From Microcystis panniformis FACHB-1757 (GTDB lineage Bacteria > Cyanobacteriota > Cyanobacteriia > Cyanobacteriales > Microcystaceae), in NCBI RefSeq assembly GCF_001264245.1, contig NZ_CP011339.1, positions 3,534,001 to 3,598,000 of the forward strand: 64,000 nucleotides of DNA, written 5' to 3'. The first letter of the stretch is position 1. Each line of letters opens with the position of its first letter. The translations under genes were made by a program, and so were the position numbers. This document shows, piece by piece, positions 18,265 through 26,586 of the stretch. Below the pieces are notes generated by a model that did no database searches, was not told the origin of the DNA, and saw only the letters and a program-made list of their open reading frames with translations.

Positions 18265-18765
18265 TTAATTAAGACTGTCTGCTGTGGTTTTTAACCAAAG
18301 GATAAAACTATTAATATCTTCTTGGACTTGTAGCCATGTATTATAATAGTTATTAACCAGATTTTCTAGTTTTTGTTTTTCCAATTCAAAACCGTAGATA
18401 TTGCGAACAACGTGCCGAAAGCTTAGGTATTCATTAAGTTTATGCACGGTATCTTCTCGTAATACAGCAGGACGATAATCTTGAGGTTTGCTCATACGAT
18501 TTAATAGCCTTCTATGCCAGTCATAACTAGATGGTAAGCCACCATTTAACTCAGAAGCGATAATTTGAAAAATTCGTTCACATCCTGTATAGAAGTTATG
18601 GAGTTTTAGGGCTAAACTTTCGGCACAAATATGGGCTAGTGCCGGGTTGGTTAGCATTTCCGCTTGAACTAAACGCATTTGGCTTTCTAGCCGATTTAAT
18701 CTATTAACTTCAGTGGCAATATCAAGGGCGATTTCTTGTAATTCACTGGCACTCATCGGACGCAT
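18265..18765 (-). CDS. HEPN (HepT-like) protein, pair 1
   Basis: A helical protein of about 166 residues forming the presumed toxin half of an MNT-HEPN module. Its start overlaps the end of the upstream nucleotidyltransferase gene by 23 bases. The HEPN active-site region reads FRHVVRNIYG: the canonical R-4-H-x-Y pattern has Asn where His is expected, though a His follows the first Arg. In classical HepT toxins this motif is the RNase site, and the toxin is neutralised by AMPylation of the Tyr. Whether this variant is still a nuclease is open; I recall the same RHxxRN form in related proteins. Confidence 0.72.
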   Translation of the reverse strand: MRPMSASELQEIALDIATEVNRLNRLESQMRLVQAEMLTNPALAHICAESLALKLHNFYTGCERIFQIIASELNGGLPSSYDWHRRLLNRMSKPQDYRPAVLREDTVHKLNEYLSFRHVVRNIYGFELEKQKLENLVNNYYNTWLQVQEDINSFILWLKTTADSLN

Positions 18766-19120
18766 AAAGACATTCTCCTGTTTGCAAAACTCTGTTAAGA
18801 AAATGAGGTTCTAAGTCTTCTATAGGCTTTAAATCAATCCAGCGAGTGCTAATTAAATTAACTTTTCCTAAAGCTTGAAAAAAACTTTCTGGGGGTATGC
18901 CAGCCACTGCTAGATCAATATCAGAAGTTTCCTGAAATTTACCTTTAACTAGAGAACCAAACAGGATAATTTTTGTAATTGGGAAATTTTCTTTTAAATA
19001 ATCAATAACTGGCGGAAGATTTTTCCTTGCCTCTTGAGCTAATTTTTGATTATATTCCTGCTGTTCTTTTTGGCGTTTTTGCCAGTATTCAAGATAGGGA
19101 TTATTAACCGACATAATCAT
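18743..19120 (-). CDS. MNT nucleotidyltransferase (MntA-like), pair 1
   Basis: A minimal nucleotidyltransferase of 125 residues. The catalytic signature is FGSLVKGKFQETSDIDLAV, a textbook GS-x10-DxD. A short helical N-terminus precedes it. In known pairs this enzyme AMPylates the HEPN partner and acts as antitoxin. It lies 20 bases downstream of the second HEPN gene, so all four genes can be read as one transcript. A second ATG two codons in (19114) is also possible. Confidence 0.78.
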   Translation of the reverse strand: MIMSVNNPYLEYWQKRQKEQQEYNQKLAQEARKNLPPVIDYLKENFPITKIILFGSLVKGKFQETSDIDLAVAGIPPESFFQALGKVNLISTRWIDLKPIEDLEPHFLNRVLQTGECLYASDECQ

Positions 19121-19140
19121 TATAATATCGAGGATTTAGC

Positions 19141-19611
19141 TTAACTTTCTGCCCATTGTTCAAAGAAAATTTGAATATCTTTTTCTAAGTTTCTGTAGAT
19201 TTTTCTTGCCCTGTCTAAATTAACTTTCAATTGCTCATAATCAATATTTGTGCCGTAGGCATGACGAAAAAAGTGCCGAAATCCTCGCAAACTATTTAAC
19301 AAAGCGGCGGTTTCTGAAGAAATAAAAGCAGGACGAATTCCGGGGATAGGGACAGTCATTCTGTTTAATAAGGCTGTATGCCATTGCCGAGTATCGGCAA
19401 TATGATTTTCAAAACAGGTAGCCACTATTTTAAGTAAATCCTCAGTGGCACTGTATAAATTATGGATTTGATAGGCAATGCTTTCCAGGCGAATGACATC
19501 ATCGGGATTAACACCTTCGGCTCTAACAGCTAGTTTACCATCGATCGCTTTGATTAACTGTAATTGAGCATTTATATCAGCTTTCAACAGGATTAGTTGT
19601 CGGTTGTCCAT
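19141..19611 (-). CDS. HEPN (HepT-like) protein, pair 2
   Basis: A 156-residue all-helical protein, paralogous in design to the 18265-18765 product. The HEPN motif is complete here: RHFFRHAYG fits R-4-H-x-Y. The start overlaps the upstream nucleotidyltransferase gene by 19 bases, the coupling expected of a toxin-antitoxin pair. By analogy with HepT it would cut RNA, with activity blocked by AMPylation. The biochemical roles are inferred from family knowledge. Confidence 0.75.
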   Translation of the reverse strand: MDNRQLILLKADINAQLQLIKAIDGKLAVRAEGVNPDDVIRLESIAYQIHNLYSATEDLLKIVATCFENHIADTRQWHTALLNRMTVPIPGIRPAFISSETAALLNSLRGFRHFFRHAYGTNIDYEQLKVNLDRARKIYRNLEKDIQIFFEQWAES

Positions 19612-19946
19612 AAAATTCCTTCTTCCCGAATTCGGTGGGCAAAATGACAGTTTTTCAGCAGAATAATATCCACCTCTCTCCCCAGATAATAGGACAGAAT
19701 ACTAATAGCCTCAAAGTGCAGTGCGGGATTGATATTTTCGACGGCAATATCCACATCAGAACCGGGGTGAAATTTATAGGGACGAGTCACGGAGCCAAAG
19801 ATATAAGCTCGATTAATTCCGTATTTTACAGCATTTTCATGAAGCCATTGTTGAGTTTTCGCCAGCAGGGTTTGTCTTTGCTGTTCTCTTTGAATATCTT
19901 TTTCTTTGAGGATTTTATCGAGTTCTGGGGTAGGAAAAGCGCTCAT
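19593..19946 (-). CDS. MNT nucleotidyltransferase (MntA-like), pair 2
   Basis: A 117-residue nucleotidyltransferase and the first gene of the four-gene run. A charged helical N-terminus leads to IFGSVTRPYKFHPGSDVDIAV. Here the spacing between GS and DVD is 11 residues rather than 10, a small departure from the usual signature. The C-terminal part (YLGREVDIILLKN) is typical of the fold. It likely AMPylates its own HEPN partner immediately downstream. The spacer before it shows no clear promoter. Confidence 0.77.
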   Translation of the reverse strand: MSAFPTPELDKILKEKDIQREQQRQTLLAKTQQWLHENAVKYGINRAYIFGSVTRPYKFHPGSDVDIAVENINPALHFEAISILSYYLGREVDIILLKNCHFAHRIREEGILWTTDN

Positions 19947-20012
19947 GGGCTTATTTTACCATTGAGTTTAAGTAAGTGGTTCTAATTAAATAGAAGATAG
20001 ATTGTGCCTTCG

Positions 20013-20040
20013 ATCCCCCCTAACCTTGATCAGGGGGGTG
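20013..20040. repeat. CCCCCCT hairpin repeat
   Basis: A CCCCCCT (20015-20021) and AGGGGGG (20032-20038) inverted pair around a 10-base loop lies between the MNT gene and dapB. A T-tract is missing, so a dispersed palindromic repeat is more likely than a terminator. A similar CCCCC-type sequence occurs near 26340-26430. Confidence 0.45.
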
Positions 20041-20133
20041 CCGAACTGTTTGGTACTTTATTGATGACGACAATGCCCAATTAGCAAAGGTTTGAGCTAT
20101 TACCACTACCATAAAATCACTACCTATCTTGAT

Positions 20134-20964
20134 TTAGAGGATTTTTTCTAAACCGTAGACGAGGGATTGCAGCTGAGTAACTTTGCGGATAGAGAGGAGA
20201 ACCCCCGGCATATAACAGGAGCGATCGCTGGTATCATGACGAAGGGTATAGATTTCCCCGGGGGAACCGAAAATGACTTCCTGGTGGGCAATTAAACCGG
20301 GTAAACGCACGCTATGAATACGGATGTTCTCAGCAGTTAAACCGCCTCTAGCGCCGGGGATAGTTTCTTTTTCGGAAACTTGGGCAGCATTAAAGGTTTT
20401 ACCTAATTCGGCCAGTAATTCGGCGGTTTTGAGGGCCGTTCCACTGGGTGCGTCTGCTTTTTGATTGTGATGCAGTTCGATAATTTCCAGATGATCAAAG
20501 TAGCGGGATGCTTGCAGGGCAGCCTGTTGTAGTAAAACCATGCCAATGGAAAAATTGGGGATAACTAAACAGCCGGTGCTGGCTTTTTCGGCAAATTCGG
20601 CTAAATCTTGTAGTTGTGCCGGCGATAATCCCGTAGTTCCCACCACGGGACGCACTCCATAGGCGATCGCACTGCGGGTATTGTCATAAACACCGTCGGG
20701 ATGGGTAAAATCCACCATCACCCCTTGCACTTTTTCCTGAGTTGCCAGGACTAAAACACTCTGCAAATCCTCGAGAATCGGCACTTCTAGGGGTTCACAA
20801 CCGGCCACTTCCCCCACATCTTGACCTCGAAAAGCTGGATTTCGATCCACTGCACCCACTAAGATCATATCGTCGGCACGAGCAACGGCTTTAATGACTT
20901 CCCGTCCCATTTTACCGGCTGCACCGTTGACAACTACAGGAATCGGTCCTCTATTTTCGGTCAT
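20134..20964 (-). CDS. dapB: 4-hydroxy-tetrahydrodipicolinate reductase DapB
   Basis: A 276-residue enzyme of lysine and diaminopimelate synthesis that reduces hydroxy-tetrahydrodipicolinate using NAD(P)H. The N-terminal nucleotide-binding loop is NGAAGKMGREVI, DFTHPDGV lies in the middle, and the signature ELHHNQKADAPSGTA contains the catalytic His and Lys. Length and motif spacing match DapB. It stands alone: the MNT-HEPN operon is downstream on the same strand with a 187-base gap, and IS relics lie upstream. Confidence 0.95.
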   Translation of the reverse strand: MTENRGPIPVVVNGAAGKMGREVIKAVARADDMILVGAVDRNPAFRGQDVGEVAGCEPLEVPILEDLQSVLVLATQEKVQGVMVDFTHPDGVYDNTRSAIAYGVRPVVGTTGLSPAQLQDLAEFAEKASTGCLVIPNFSIGMVLLQQAALQASRYFDHLEIIELHHNQKADAPSGTALKTAELLAELGKTFNAAQVSEKETIPGARGGLTAENIRIHSVRLPGLIAHQEVIFGSPGEIYTLRHDTSDRSCYMPGVLLSIRKVTQLQSLVYGLEKIL

Positions 20965-21062
20965 GGTTAATTATTCTCCTTATATATAACCTGAGTTCGG
21001 GATAAGAAAAGGGAGAAGTGATCTGCTGAAAAACAGAAAACCATTCAGCCACCTTGCCCTAG

Positions 21063-21580
21063 AGTTAGTATAGATGCTTTATTCTGTCCTGTCGATGATT
21101 TTTGCCAATAATTTGCACCTCAATGCTCAAAAAGCTTACTTGCTTATGGACTGAAGACTCGACAACGAAAAATAAGCTTATGTCTGGGGGAAATTATGAC
21201 GATTTTAATCGCTTTTCATACGGCGGATTCAGGCTCAGTCTGGTACATCTTCTCAGTGGAAAGGCTTATCCAATAATACTAAATCCGGTTATTAAAAACT
21301 GATTATTTATTCTCCCCTTTGCATGAGTGCCTCTTGCATGAGTGCCTCTCCTCATAACTAGCCGATACTCAACGGATTTAGTATAAGGAGTTGTCTGTGC
21401 CAGATGGATAGAGGAACCGCCGTAGTAATCATTACAGAAACTTCAAATCCTAATTATTGGGACTATGTAGCTGAATACTGGAGCGATGCTTGTGCCAATT
21501 TACCCAGTTATCAGCACTTTGTTGAGTGGATTCCTGTAACTTTGATTCCTTTTTGCCTCTATCTCAAACATTGCTGCTGA
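21063..21580 (+). pseudogene. IS982-family-like transposase relic
   Basis: Two fragments look like one decayed transposase. From 21063 a frame reads SIDALFCPVDDFCQ, one stop, then continues to LCLGEIMTILIAFH, matching my memory of the IS982 N-terminus. After an intervening MITE, a frame from 21404 to 21580 contains NYWDYVAEYW and YQHFVEWIPVTLIPFCLYL, like the next part of IS982 transposases. The remainder is missing. I see no intact ends. The assignment rests on remembered family patterns, not on a search. Nothing else is visible in the 20965-21737 gap. Confidence 0.5.
21276..21384. repeat. MITE-like element C with perfect 12-bp inverted ends
   Basis: A 109-bp segment begins ATACTAAATCCG and ends CGGATTTAGTAT, an exact inverted pair. 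Inside, GGTTATTAAAAACTGATTAT recurs in opposite orientation at about 38000-38028. A 15-base direct repeat (GCATGAGTGCCTCTT type) lies in the middle. It sits between the two fragments of the IS982-like relic. Confidence 0.7.
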
Positions 21581-21737
21581 TGCGTTTCAAATTTGAATTG
21601 GCGTACCAAGATTGGCCATCTCAAAACTTTGAAAACCGCGAAAGCCTTCAATTTTTTTTAGGGATTGTAACATGAGTGATTACCCCGGATTTTCAGTTAT
21701 TAAATCTAGTTTATCTCAACCCCAGAAAACACCTCAA

Positions 21738-22190
21738 TTAACGACAGAGCATCACGATGGCGATACCGATACCTAAACTTAAACCGACCAGCACTTGAAA
21801 AGGAGTATGACCAATTAATTCCTTTAAACGTTCCTCGTTAAATTCCTTGCCCCCCTGGAACATTTCATCGATAATTTGATTGAGAATCCGGGCCTGTTTT
21901 CCTGCTGCCTGACGCACTCCAGCCGCATCATACATAACAATAATCGCAAAAAGCGCAGCGATGGCAAATTCGGGACTAGACCAACCCATCTGTAATCCTA
22001 CCCCAGTAGCCAAGGCCCCCACCAGCGCCGAGTGAGCGCTAGGCATTCCTCCCGACGAGACTAGATAGCGCAGACTCACCTTACCATCGCGGATTAACTC
22101 AATCAGCGCTTTTAGTCCCTGGGCAGTGAAACAAGCTAAAAGAGAGACTAGCAGTATTTGATTGTGTAACACCTGCTCGAAGTCCTGCAT
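21738..22190 (-). CDS. Divergent PAP2-family (DUF212) membrane protein
   Basis: A 150-residue membrane protein of the DUF212 group, distantly related to PAP2 acid phosphatases and vanadium haloperoxidases. The conserved SSGGMPSAHSALVGALATG stretch is present, as is YDAAGVRQAAGKQA. About four hydrophobic segments are predicted by eye. It lies just downstream of crtE on the same strand, an association that makes a role on prenyl diphosphates plausible but unproven. Confidence 0.83.
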   Translation of the reverse strand: MQDFEQVLHNQILLVSLLACFTAQGLKALIELIRDGKVSLRYLVSSGGMPSAHSALVGALATGVGLQMGWSSPEFAIAALFAIIVMYDAAGVRQAAGKQARILNQIIDEMFQGGKEFNEERLKELIGHTPFQVLVGLSLGIGIAIVMLCR

Positions 22191-22207
22191 AATCTCATTC
22201 GTTTAAT

Positions 22208-23136
22208 TTAATTTTTACGATTAACAATATACTCGGCGATGGCCCGTAAAGGTTCAGCGGCCTCATCGTAGCCACTCAATTCATTGATGGCACTATCTAT
22301 TAACTGTTGAGCTTGCTGGCGAGACCCCTCTATCCCCAGAGACTGGGATAGGTGGCTTTTTGTGCCTGTAGATCCTTACCGGCGGTTTTGCCCAATTCCT
22401 CCTTTGTCGCCGTGATATCGAGAACATCATCGATAATTTGGAAAGCCAAGCCAATATTTTGAGCGTAACGGGCTAATTTAGCTATATCTTCCGCTTTTGC
22501 CCCCGCTAAAACTGCCCCCGACACCACAGAAGTCTCCAACAGGGCCCCCGTTTTCTGAGTATGGATAAAACCGAGAGTTTCTGCCGAAATATCCGGTTTT
22601 CCTTCGGATTCCAAGTCTAAAACCTGACCTCCCACCAAACCCGCTGCCCCGACCGTGCGACCTAAACGGGCAATTACCTCTAAAATCTGTACAGGAGGTA
22701 CATTACGAGTCTGGGTAGCCACATACTCGAAAGCATAGGCCAGGAGACCATCCCCAGCTAAAATAGCGATATCTTCGCCAAAAACCTTATGATTGGTTAA
22801 TTTCCCGCGTCGGTAATCATCGTTATCCATGGCGGGTAAATCGTCATGAATTAATGACATAGTGTGAATCATTTCTAGGGCGCAAGCGGTGGGTAAAGCC
22901 ATTTCTAGGGAACCCCCCATCAATTCACAGGTAGCCAGACATAAAATCGGCCGCAGCCGTTTGCCACCGGCGAGGAGAGAATAGCGCATCGCCTCGTAGA
23001 TTTTGGCGGGATTGCCGATAACTAAAGAGCTATCCAAAGCTGACTCGACAATTAACCGCTTTTCCTCCAGATAGGAAGCCAGAGAAAATCTCTCGTTTTT
23101 CCTCACTTCTACTCCTCGTTCGCCCCTAGTAACCAT
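22208..23136 (-). CDS. crtE: Geranylgeranyl diphosphate synthase CrtE, frameshifted near the 3' end
   Basis: A trans-prenyltransferase that makes geranylgeranyl diphosphate for carotenoids, chlorophyll and quinones. Both Asp-rich motifs are present: IHDDLPAMDNDD and QIIDDVLD. The open frame stops at 22330 after YPSLWG (268 residues). The family's C-terminal helix is encoded immediately downstream in another frame (SRQQAQQLIDSAINEL, then YIVNRKN and TAA at 22208). Adding one G to the GGGG run at 22334-22337 restores a full-length protein. Because the enzyme is essential, a sequencing or assembly error is the simplest reading; a real mutation or slippage is the alternative. Confidence 0.85.
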
Positions 23137-23549
23137 GTCTTTTTGTCTTGAACCGACTGCTTTTAAAACTATATCAGGAAACTCCCCCTCGATCGGAATT
23201 AAACTGACCGCTCCCTTGTCCCCTAAGCTGTTGACTGTCTAAATTACGCCTTCAGACTGCATGGGAGTGCCAGAATTGACATTCTGAACACTTGTACTAT
23301 ATTTTCCCAGACGGAGAGGGTCTAATTTTCTTTTCTGATGCCTATTTTCTCTTTTAACCTGAAAAAATACCTCCCTCAGCAGCCCAGTCTAGGGATTAGC
23401 GAAAAACGGGCGATACAATTGAATTTCGCCGCAGTTATCATCGGAGATGCTAAAGTTTTGATGATTCGGTCAAACTTCCGTTTTCTTAGCTTGCAGTTTA
23501 GAAATTTCTCGATTAGCCTAGAAGTAGGATTATCCTAGGAATATATTGT
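23137..23549. other. Gap between crtE and a kinase gene
   Basis: This 413-base divergent spacer has no recognised gene. A 66-codon frame at 23338-23538 (starting MPIFSFNLKKYLPQQ) has no ribosome site and no family resemblance; it may be chance. The spacer must hold promoters for both flanking genes, but I cannot place them with confidence. Confidence 0.4.
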
Positions 23550-24947
23550 ATGCTGCCAGGGCAAATTTTAGGCGATCGATACCAAATTCAAAGTCAGTTA
23601 GGTAAACAAACCGGAAGACGCACTTTTCTCGCCCAAGATCTAAAAACGGGCGCTACTGTTGTCGTCAAATTATTAATCTTCAGTACCGATTTTGAATGGA
23701 CAGATTTAAAACTTTTTGAACGGGAGTCCGAAACTCTTAAACATCTAGATTGTCGCTCGATTCCCGAATATATCGACTATTTTGAAGTTCGCACCGATAC
23801 CTATCAAGGTTTCGCCCTTGTTCAGAGTTATATCGAGGCTAAATCTCTCAAGGAACAGATAGAAAATGGTCGCAAATTTAGTGAATCAGACCTGCAAGAA
23901 TTAGCTAAATCTATCCTAGGTATTTTAATTTATCTCCATGGACTTAACCCGCCAATTATCCACCGGGATTTGAAACCTAGTAATATTTTACTAAAAGATC
24001 GATCGGGCCATAGTATCGGCAATGTCTATTTAATTGATTTTGGTTCTGTCCAGACTGTTGCCCAACAGGAACAGGCCACTTTAACTATCGTCGGAACCTA
24101 CGGTTATATGCCCCCCGAACAATTTGGTGGTCGCACTGTTGCCGCTTCTGATTTATACAGTTTAGGAGCCACTTTAATCTATCTAGCTACAGGCATTCAT
24201 CCCGCAGATTTACCCCAAAAAGATGGCAAGATTCAATTAAATAATTTAGCCAATTTAAGCCCTGCTTTTGTTCATTGGTTAGGGCAGTTAATCGAACCTA
24301 GTCTCGAGAAAAGGTTTGTTTCAGCACAGGCGGCAAATCAAGCTTTAAATACTCTCCACGAAATTCAATTAACTTCCTCGAACCTTGAAAAACCCGCAGG
24401 GAGTCGGGTACAATTGCAAAAAAACGAGGAGAAAATTAAAATATTTTTACCCCCCGAAGGTTTTACCCCTAAATTAATTTATCTTGGAACCTTTGCCATC
24501 GCTTGGAACGCTTTTTTATTAGTATGGACAGGAGGAGCCATTTCTATTCCTCTGTGGATAAGTTGGTTTTTTCTGCTCTTTTCCTTGCCTTTTTGGTTTG
24601 TGGGTTTAGGAATGCTTTACCAGATTATTTATTGTCTCAAAGGGGAGGAAATTATCACTATTGATAGTCAAGAAATTGTTACCATTCAGCGAATTTGGTG
24701 TTTGACACTTCCGGGCAAAAAGAAAATGGCACGGGAATATATTAATAAACTGGTCAAAGCTGATAGTTATCATACCAAAGATGGCGATGGTGATCGAGTT
24801 TATGTACCGATGGCTTTAACTATTTGGGCGGGGACTAAAGAATATACTATTAGTAATAAGACAAAAGCCTATCTGAGTCAACCCGAAATTGAATGGTTAG
24901 CGGCGGAATTAAGTCAATGGTTAGGAATACCAATTACTAATAAGTAG
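23550..24947 (+). CDS. Membrane-attached serine/threonine protein kinase
   Basis: A 465-residue Hanks-type kinase. The catalytic domain occupies about 1-265: nucleotide-binding Lys in TVVVKLL, catalytic loop IHRDLKPSNILL, metal-binding DFGS, activation segment GTYGYMPPEQFGG. After a linker come two hydrophobic helices at about 315-365 and a C-terminal domain of about 95 residues (rich in strands). The kinase is therefore probably anchored with both soluble parts in the cytoplasm. The target is unknown. Its TAG stop lies in the first bases of a MITE, so the natural C-terminus may have been altered. Confidence 0.9.
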   Translation: MLPGQILGDRYQIQSQLGKQTGRRTFLAQDLKTGATVVVKLLIFSTDFEWTDLKLFERESETLKHLDCRSIPEYIDYFEVRTDTYQGFALVQSYIEAKSLKEQIENGRKFSESDLQELAKSILGILIYLHGLNPPIIHRDLKPSNILLKDRSGHSIGNVYLIDFGSVQTVAQQEQATLTIVGTYGYMPPEQFGGRTVAASDLYSLGATLIYLATGIHPADLPQKDGKIQLNNLANLSPAFVHWLGQLIEPSLEKRFVSAQAANQALNTLHEIQLTSSNLEKPAGSRVQLQKNEEKIKIFLPPEGFTPKLIYLGTFAIAWNAFLLVWTGGAISIPLWISWFFLLFSLPFWFVGLGMLYQIIYCLKGEEIITIDSQEIVTIQRIWCLTLPGKKKMAREYINKLVKADSYHTKDGDGDRVYVPMALTIWAGTKEYTISNKTKAYLSQPEIEWLAAELSQWLGIPITNK

Positions 24948-25031
24948 CCGTGCAAAATTAATTTCCTGGTTAGGAAAGGCAAAAGGCAAGAGGCAGTTAG
25001 ATATGTGTAATTAATTTTGCTTAGGTACTTA
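24941..25031. repeat. MITE-like element A, copy 2
   Basis: A 91-bp element with ends TAAGTAGCCGTGCAAAATTA and TAATTTTGCTTAGGTACTTA, the reverse orientation of the copy at 13935-14028. The shared ends match at nearly every base while the centre is unrelated. The first seven bases supply the AAG TAG end of the upstream kinase gene. Confidence 0.65.
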
Positions 25032-25054
25032 ATAAGTAATCTTACAGCCATCAG

Positions 25055-25260
25055 CCTTGAATCAGTTATCAGGTGTCAGTTACCAGTGATCAGATTTTAG
25101 TTTTTAGTTCATTGATTACTGCTTACTGATAACTGAAAAATCTCCCCTCTCCCTCACTGATTACTGCTTACTGATAACTGAAAAATCTCCCCACTACCCC
25201 ACTGATTACTGATTACTGATAACTGATAACTGAAAAATCTCCCCACTTCCCACTCCCTGA
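25055..25260. repeat. Degenerate ACTGATTACTG / TGATAACTG repeat cluster
   Basis: Several imperfect copies of TTATCAG-related units alternate with the block AACTGAAAAATCTCCCCACT, repeated three times. It fills most of the 24948-25390 gap before def. No gene or clear promoter is visible apart from this. Confidence 0.75.
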
Positions 25261-25390
25261 TATGGACGAACTGTCTGTGATCAGTGTAAAATTTTATGAA
25301 GGGTCTGGGTTTTTTTCTCCCTTGTCCTGAGAAATGCCCCAGCGCCAGTGACTAAAATCAAAATTGTGCATCCCATCGATAATTAAGTTT

Positions 25391-25966
25391 ATGAGCGCCA
25401 CTATTACCGTAGAAAAACGCAAATTAGAAAAACCCCCTTTAGAACTGCATTATCTCGGCGATCGAGTCCTGCGTCAACCGGCCAAGCGGATTGCTAAAGT
25501 CGATGACAGCATCCGCCAATTAGCCAGAGAAATGCTGCAAACTATGTATAGTTCCAATGGTATCGGTTTAGCGGCTCCGCAAGTGGCAGTCAATAAACAA
25601 TTGATTGTCATCGATTGTGAACACGATAAACCCGAAAATCCGCCCCTAATTCTGATTAATCCCCAAATTATCGGTTATAGTCGGGAATTGTGCAAAGCGG
25701 AAGAGGGTTGTTTGAGTATTCCCGATGTGTTTTTAGATGTCATCCGTCCCCAGGCGATCGAAGTGAGTTATAAAGATGAACAGGGGAAACCGCGAAAACT
25801 GCAAGCTAACGGTTTACTAGCGCGGGTAATTCAACACGAAATGGATCATCTTAATGGTGTCATGTTCGTGGACAGAGTAGATAACGATTTGGCACTCAAT
25901 GAAGAATTAAAAAAACACGGTTTTTCCGTGCAAGCGGTGAAACCCGTCGAGAAAGTGACAAAATAA
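25391..25966 (+). CDS. def: Peptide deformylase
   Basis: A metalloenzyme that removes the formyl group from nascent N-terminal methionine. All three motifs are present: GIGLAAPQV, EEGCLSIP (metal-binding Cys) and QHEMDHLNG (two metal-binding His and the catalytic Glu). ATG 25391 gives 191 residues; a frame extension to 25364 would add nine residues with no support. Housekeeping enzyme of the cytosol. A small membrane-protein gene follows 31 bases later. Confidence 0.95.
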   Translation: MSATITVEKRKLEKPPLELHYLGDRVLRQPAKRIAKVDDSIRQLAREMLQTMYSSNGIGLAAPQVAVNKQLIVIDCEHDKPENPPLILINPQIIGYSRELCKAEEGCLSIPDVFLDVIRPQAIEVSYKDEQGKPRKLQANGLLARVIQHEMDHLNGVMFVDRVDNDLALNEELKKHGFSVQAVKPVEKVTK

Positions 25967-25997
25967 AGGCATTAGTTAATTGAGGTGAGGAGTGAAG

Positions 25998-26195
25998 ATG
26001 ACCCCAAAAAGCGGCGTTTTATTGTTATTATCCTGTATTGCAGCGATCGCTGGTGTGGGTTGTGTCTTTGAAATTAGTTCAGGAGAACCGGATTTAGGCA
26101 ATACCACCACTGGCTTAATTCTAGCTGCAAGTGTGCCACTAACAGCCCTATTTTTTTGGGCGGCGGTTAAAGACACGAGAGCCAATTACAAATAG
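25998..26195 (+). CDS. Small membrane protein, unknown function
   Basis: A 65-residue protein with two hydrophobic segments (SGVLLLLSCIAAIAGVGCVF and TTGLILAASVPLTALFFWAA) separated by a short polar loop. I do not recognise a named family, but the two-helix layout is typical of small conserved cyanobacterial proteins. GTG 25992 is an alternative start two codons earlier. It is followed by a good terminator at 26218, which supports a real transcript, probably together with def. Confidence 0.6.
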   Translation: MTPKSGVLLLLSCIAAIAGVGCVFEISSGEPDLGNTTTGLILAASVPLTALFFWAAVKDTRANYK

Positions 26196-26217
26196 AATAA
26201 ATTCCCCTCGGTTGCAG

Positions 26218-26250
26218 AAGAGAGAATTTATTTCTCTCTTTTGTTTGTTT
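26218..26250 (+). terminator. Rho-independent terminator after def and the small gene
   Basis: A perfect 9-bp stem AAGAGAGAA/TTCTCTCTT with a 5-base loop is followed by TTGTTTGTTTT. An outer AATAAATTC/GAATTTATT pairing could form instead. It lies 23 bases after the small membrane-protein gene. Confidence 0.65.
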
Positions 26251-26371
26251 TAACTACAGGACAAATTGCCAGAAAAAGTTACTACTTTTGAGGACTTTAA
26301 GTAGCTGGTTATAATTAAATTAAAAATAGTTTTTAGGTTCGATACCCCCTTAGTACTAGGGTTGATTCATA

Positions 26372-26399
26372 GTAGGGTTGATTCATGAATCAACCCTAC
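26372..26399. repeat. 28-bp perfect palindrome
   Basis: Bases 26372-26399 form a perfect palindrome centred on ATTCATGAAT; each arm begins GTAGGGTTGATTCA. A partial direct copy (TAGGGTTGATTCAT) precedes it at 26357. The whole 26196-26586 gap otherwise holds the terminator above and CCCCC-type repeat DNA; no gene is seen. Extruding as a cruciform or serving as a dispersed repeat are both possible. Confidence 0.85.
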
Positions 26400-26586
26400 C
26401 CTTAGTCCCCCGTTGATAAGGGTGGTGTCTGATAATTTTTAACGCCTACCTACTTATCATCTTTCATGACAATCAATTATCTGCCGATCGGTGAAAATCT
26501 GATTAGGTAAAGATTTCCCCCCTCTCTCCTCTATCCGCAATCTAGAATGATAAAATAGGTGAAGTTCAAAGCATCATTCATTAGCT

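Noticed and set aside
20013..20040. Terminator downstream of dapB
   Set aside because: The hairpin has a strong stem but no T-tract on either strand, so a palindromic repeat is more likely.
21102..21302. 66-codon plus-strand frame
   Set aside because: It overlaps, in another frame, the IS982-like relic, which gives a better explanation of the sequence.
23338..23538. 66-codon frame before the kinase gene
   Set aside because: No ribosome site, no recognisable domain, and amino-acid composition is not distinctive; kept only as a note in the gap entry.
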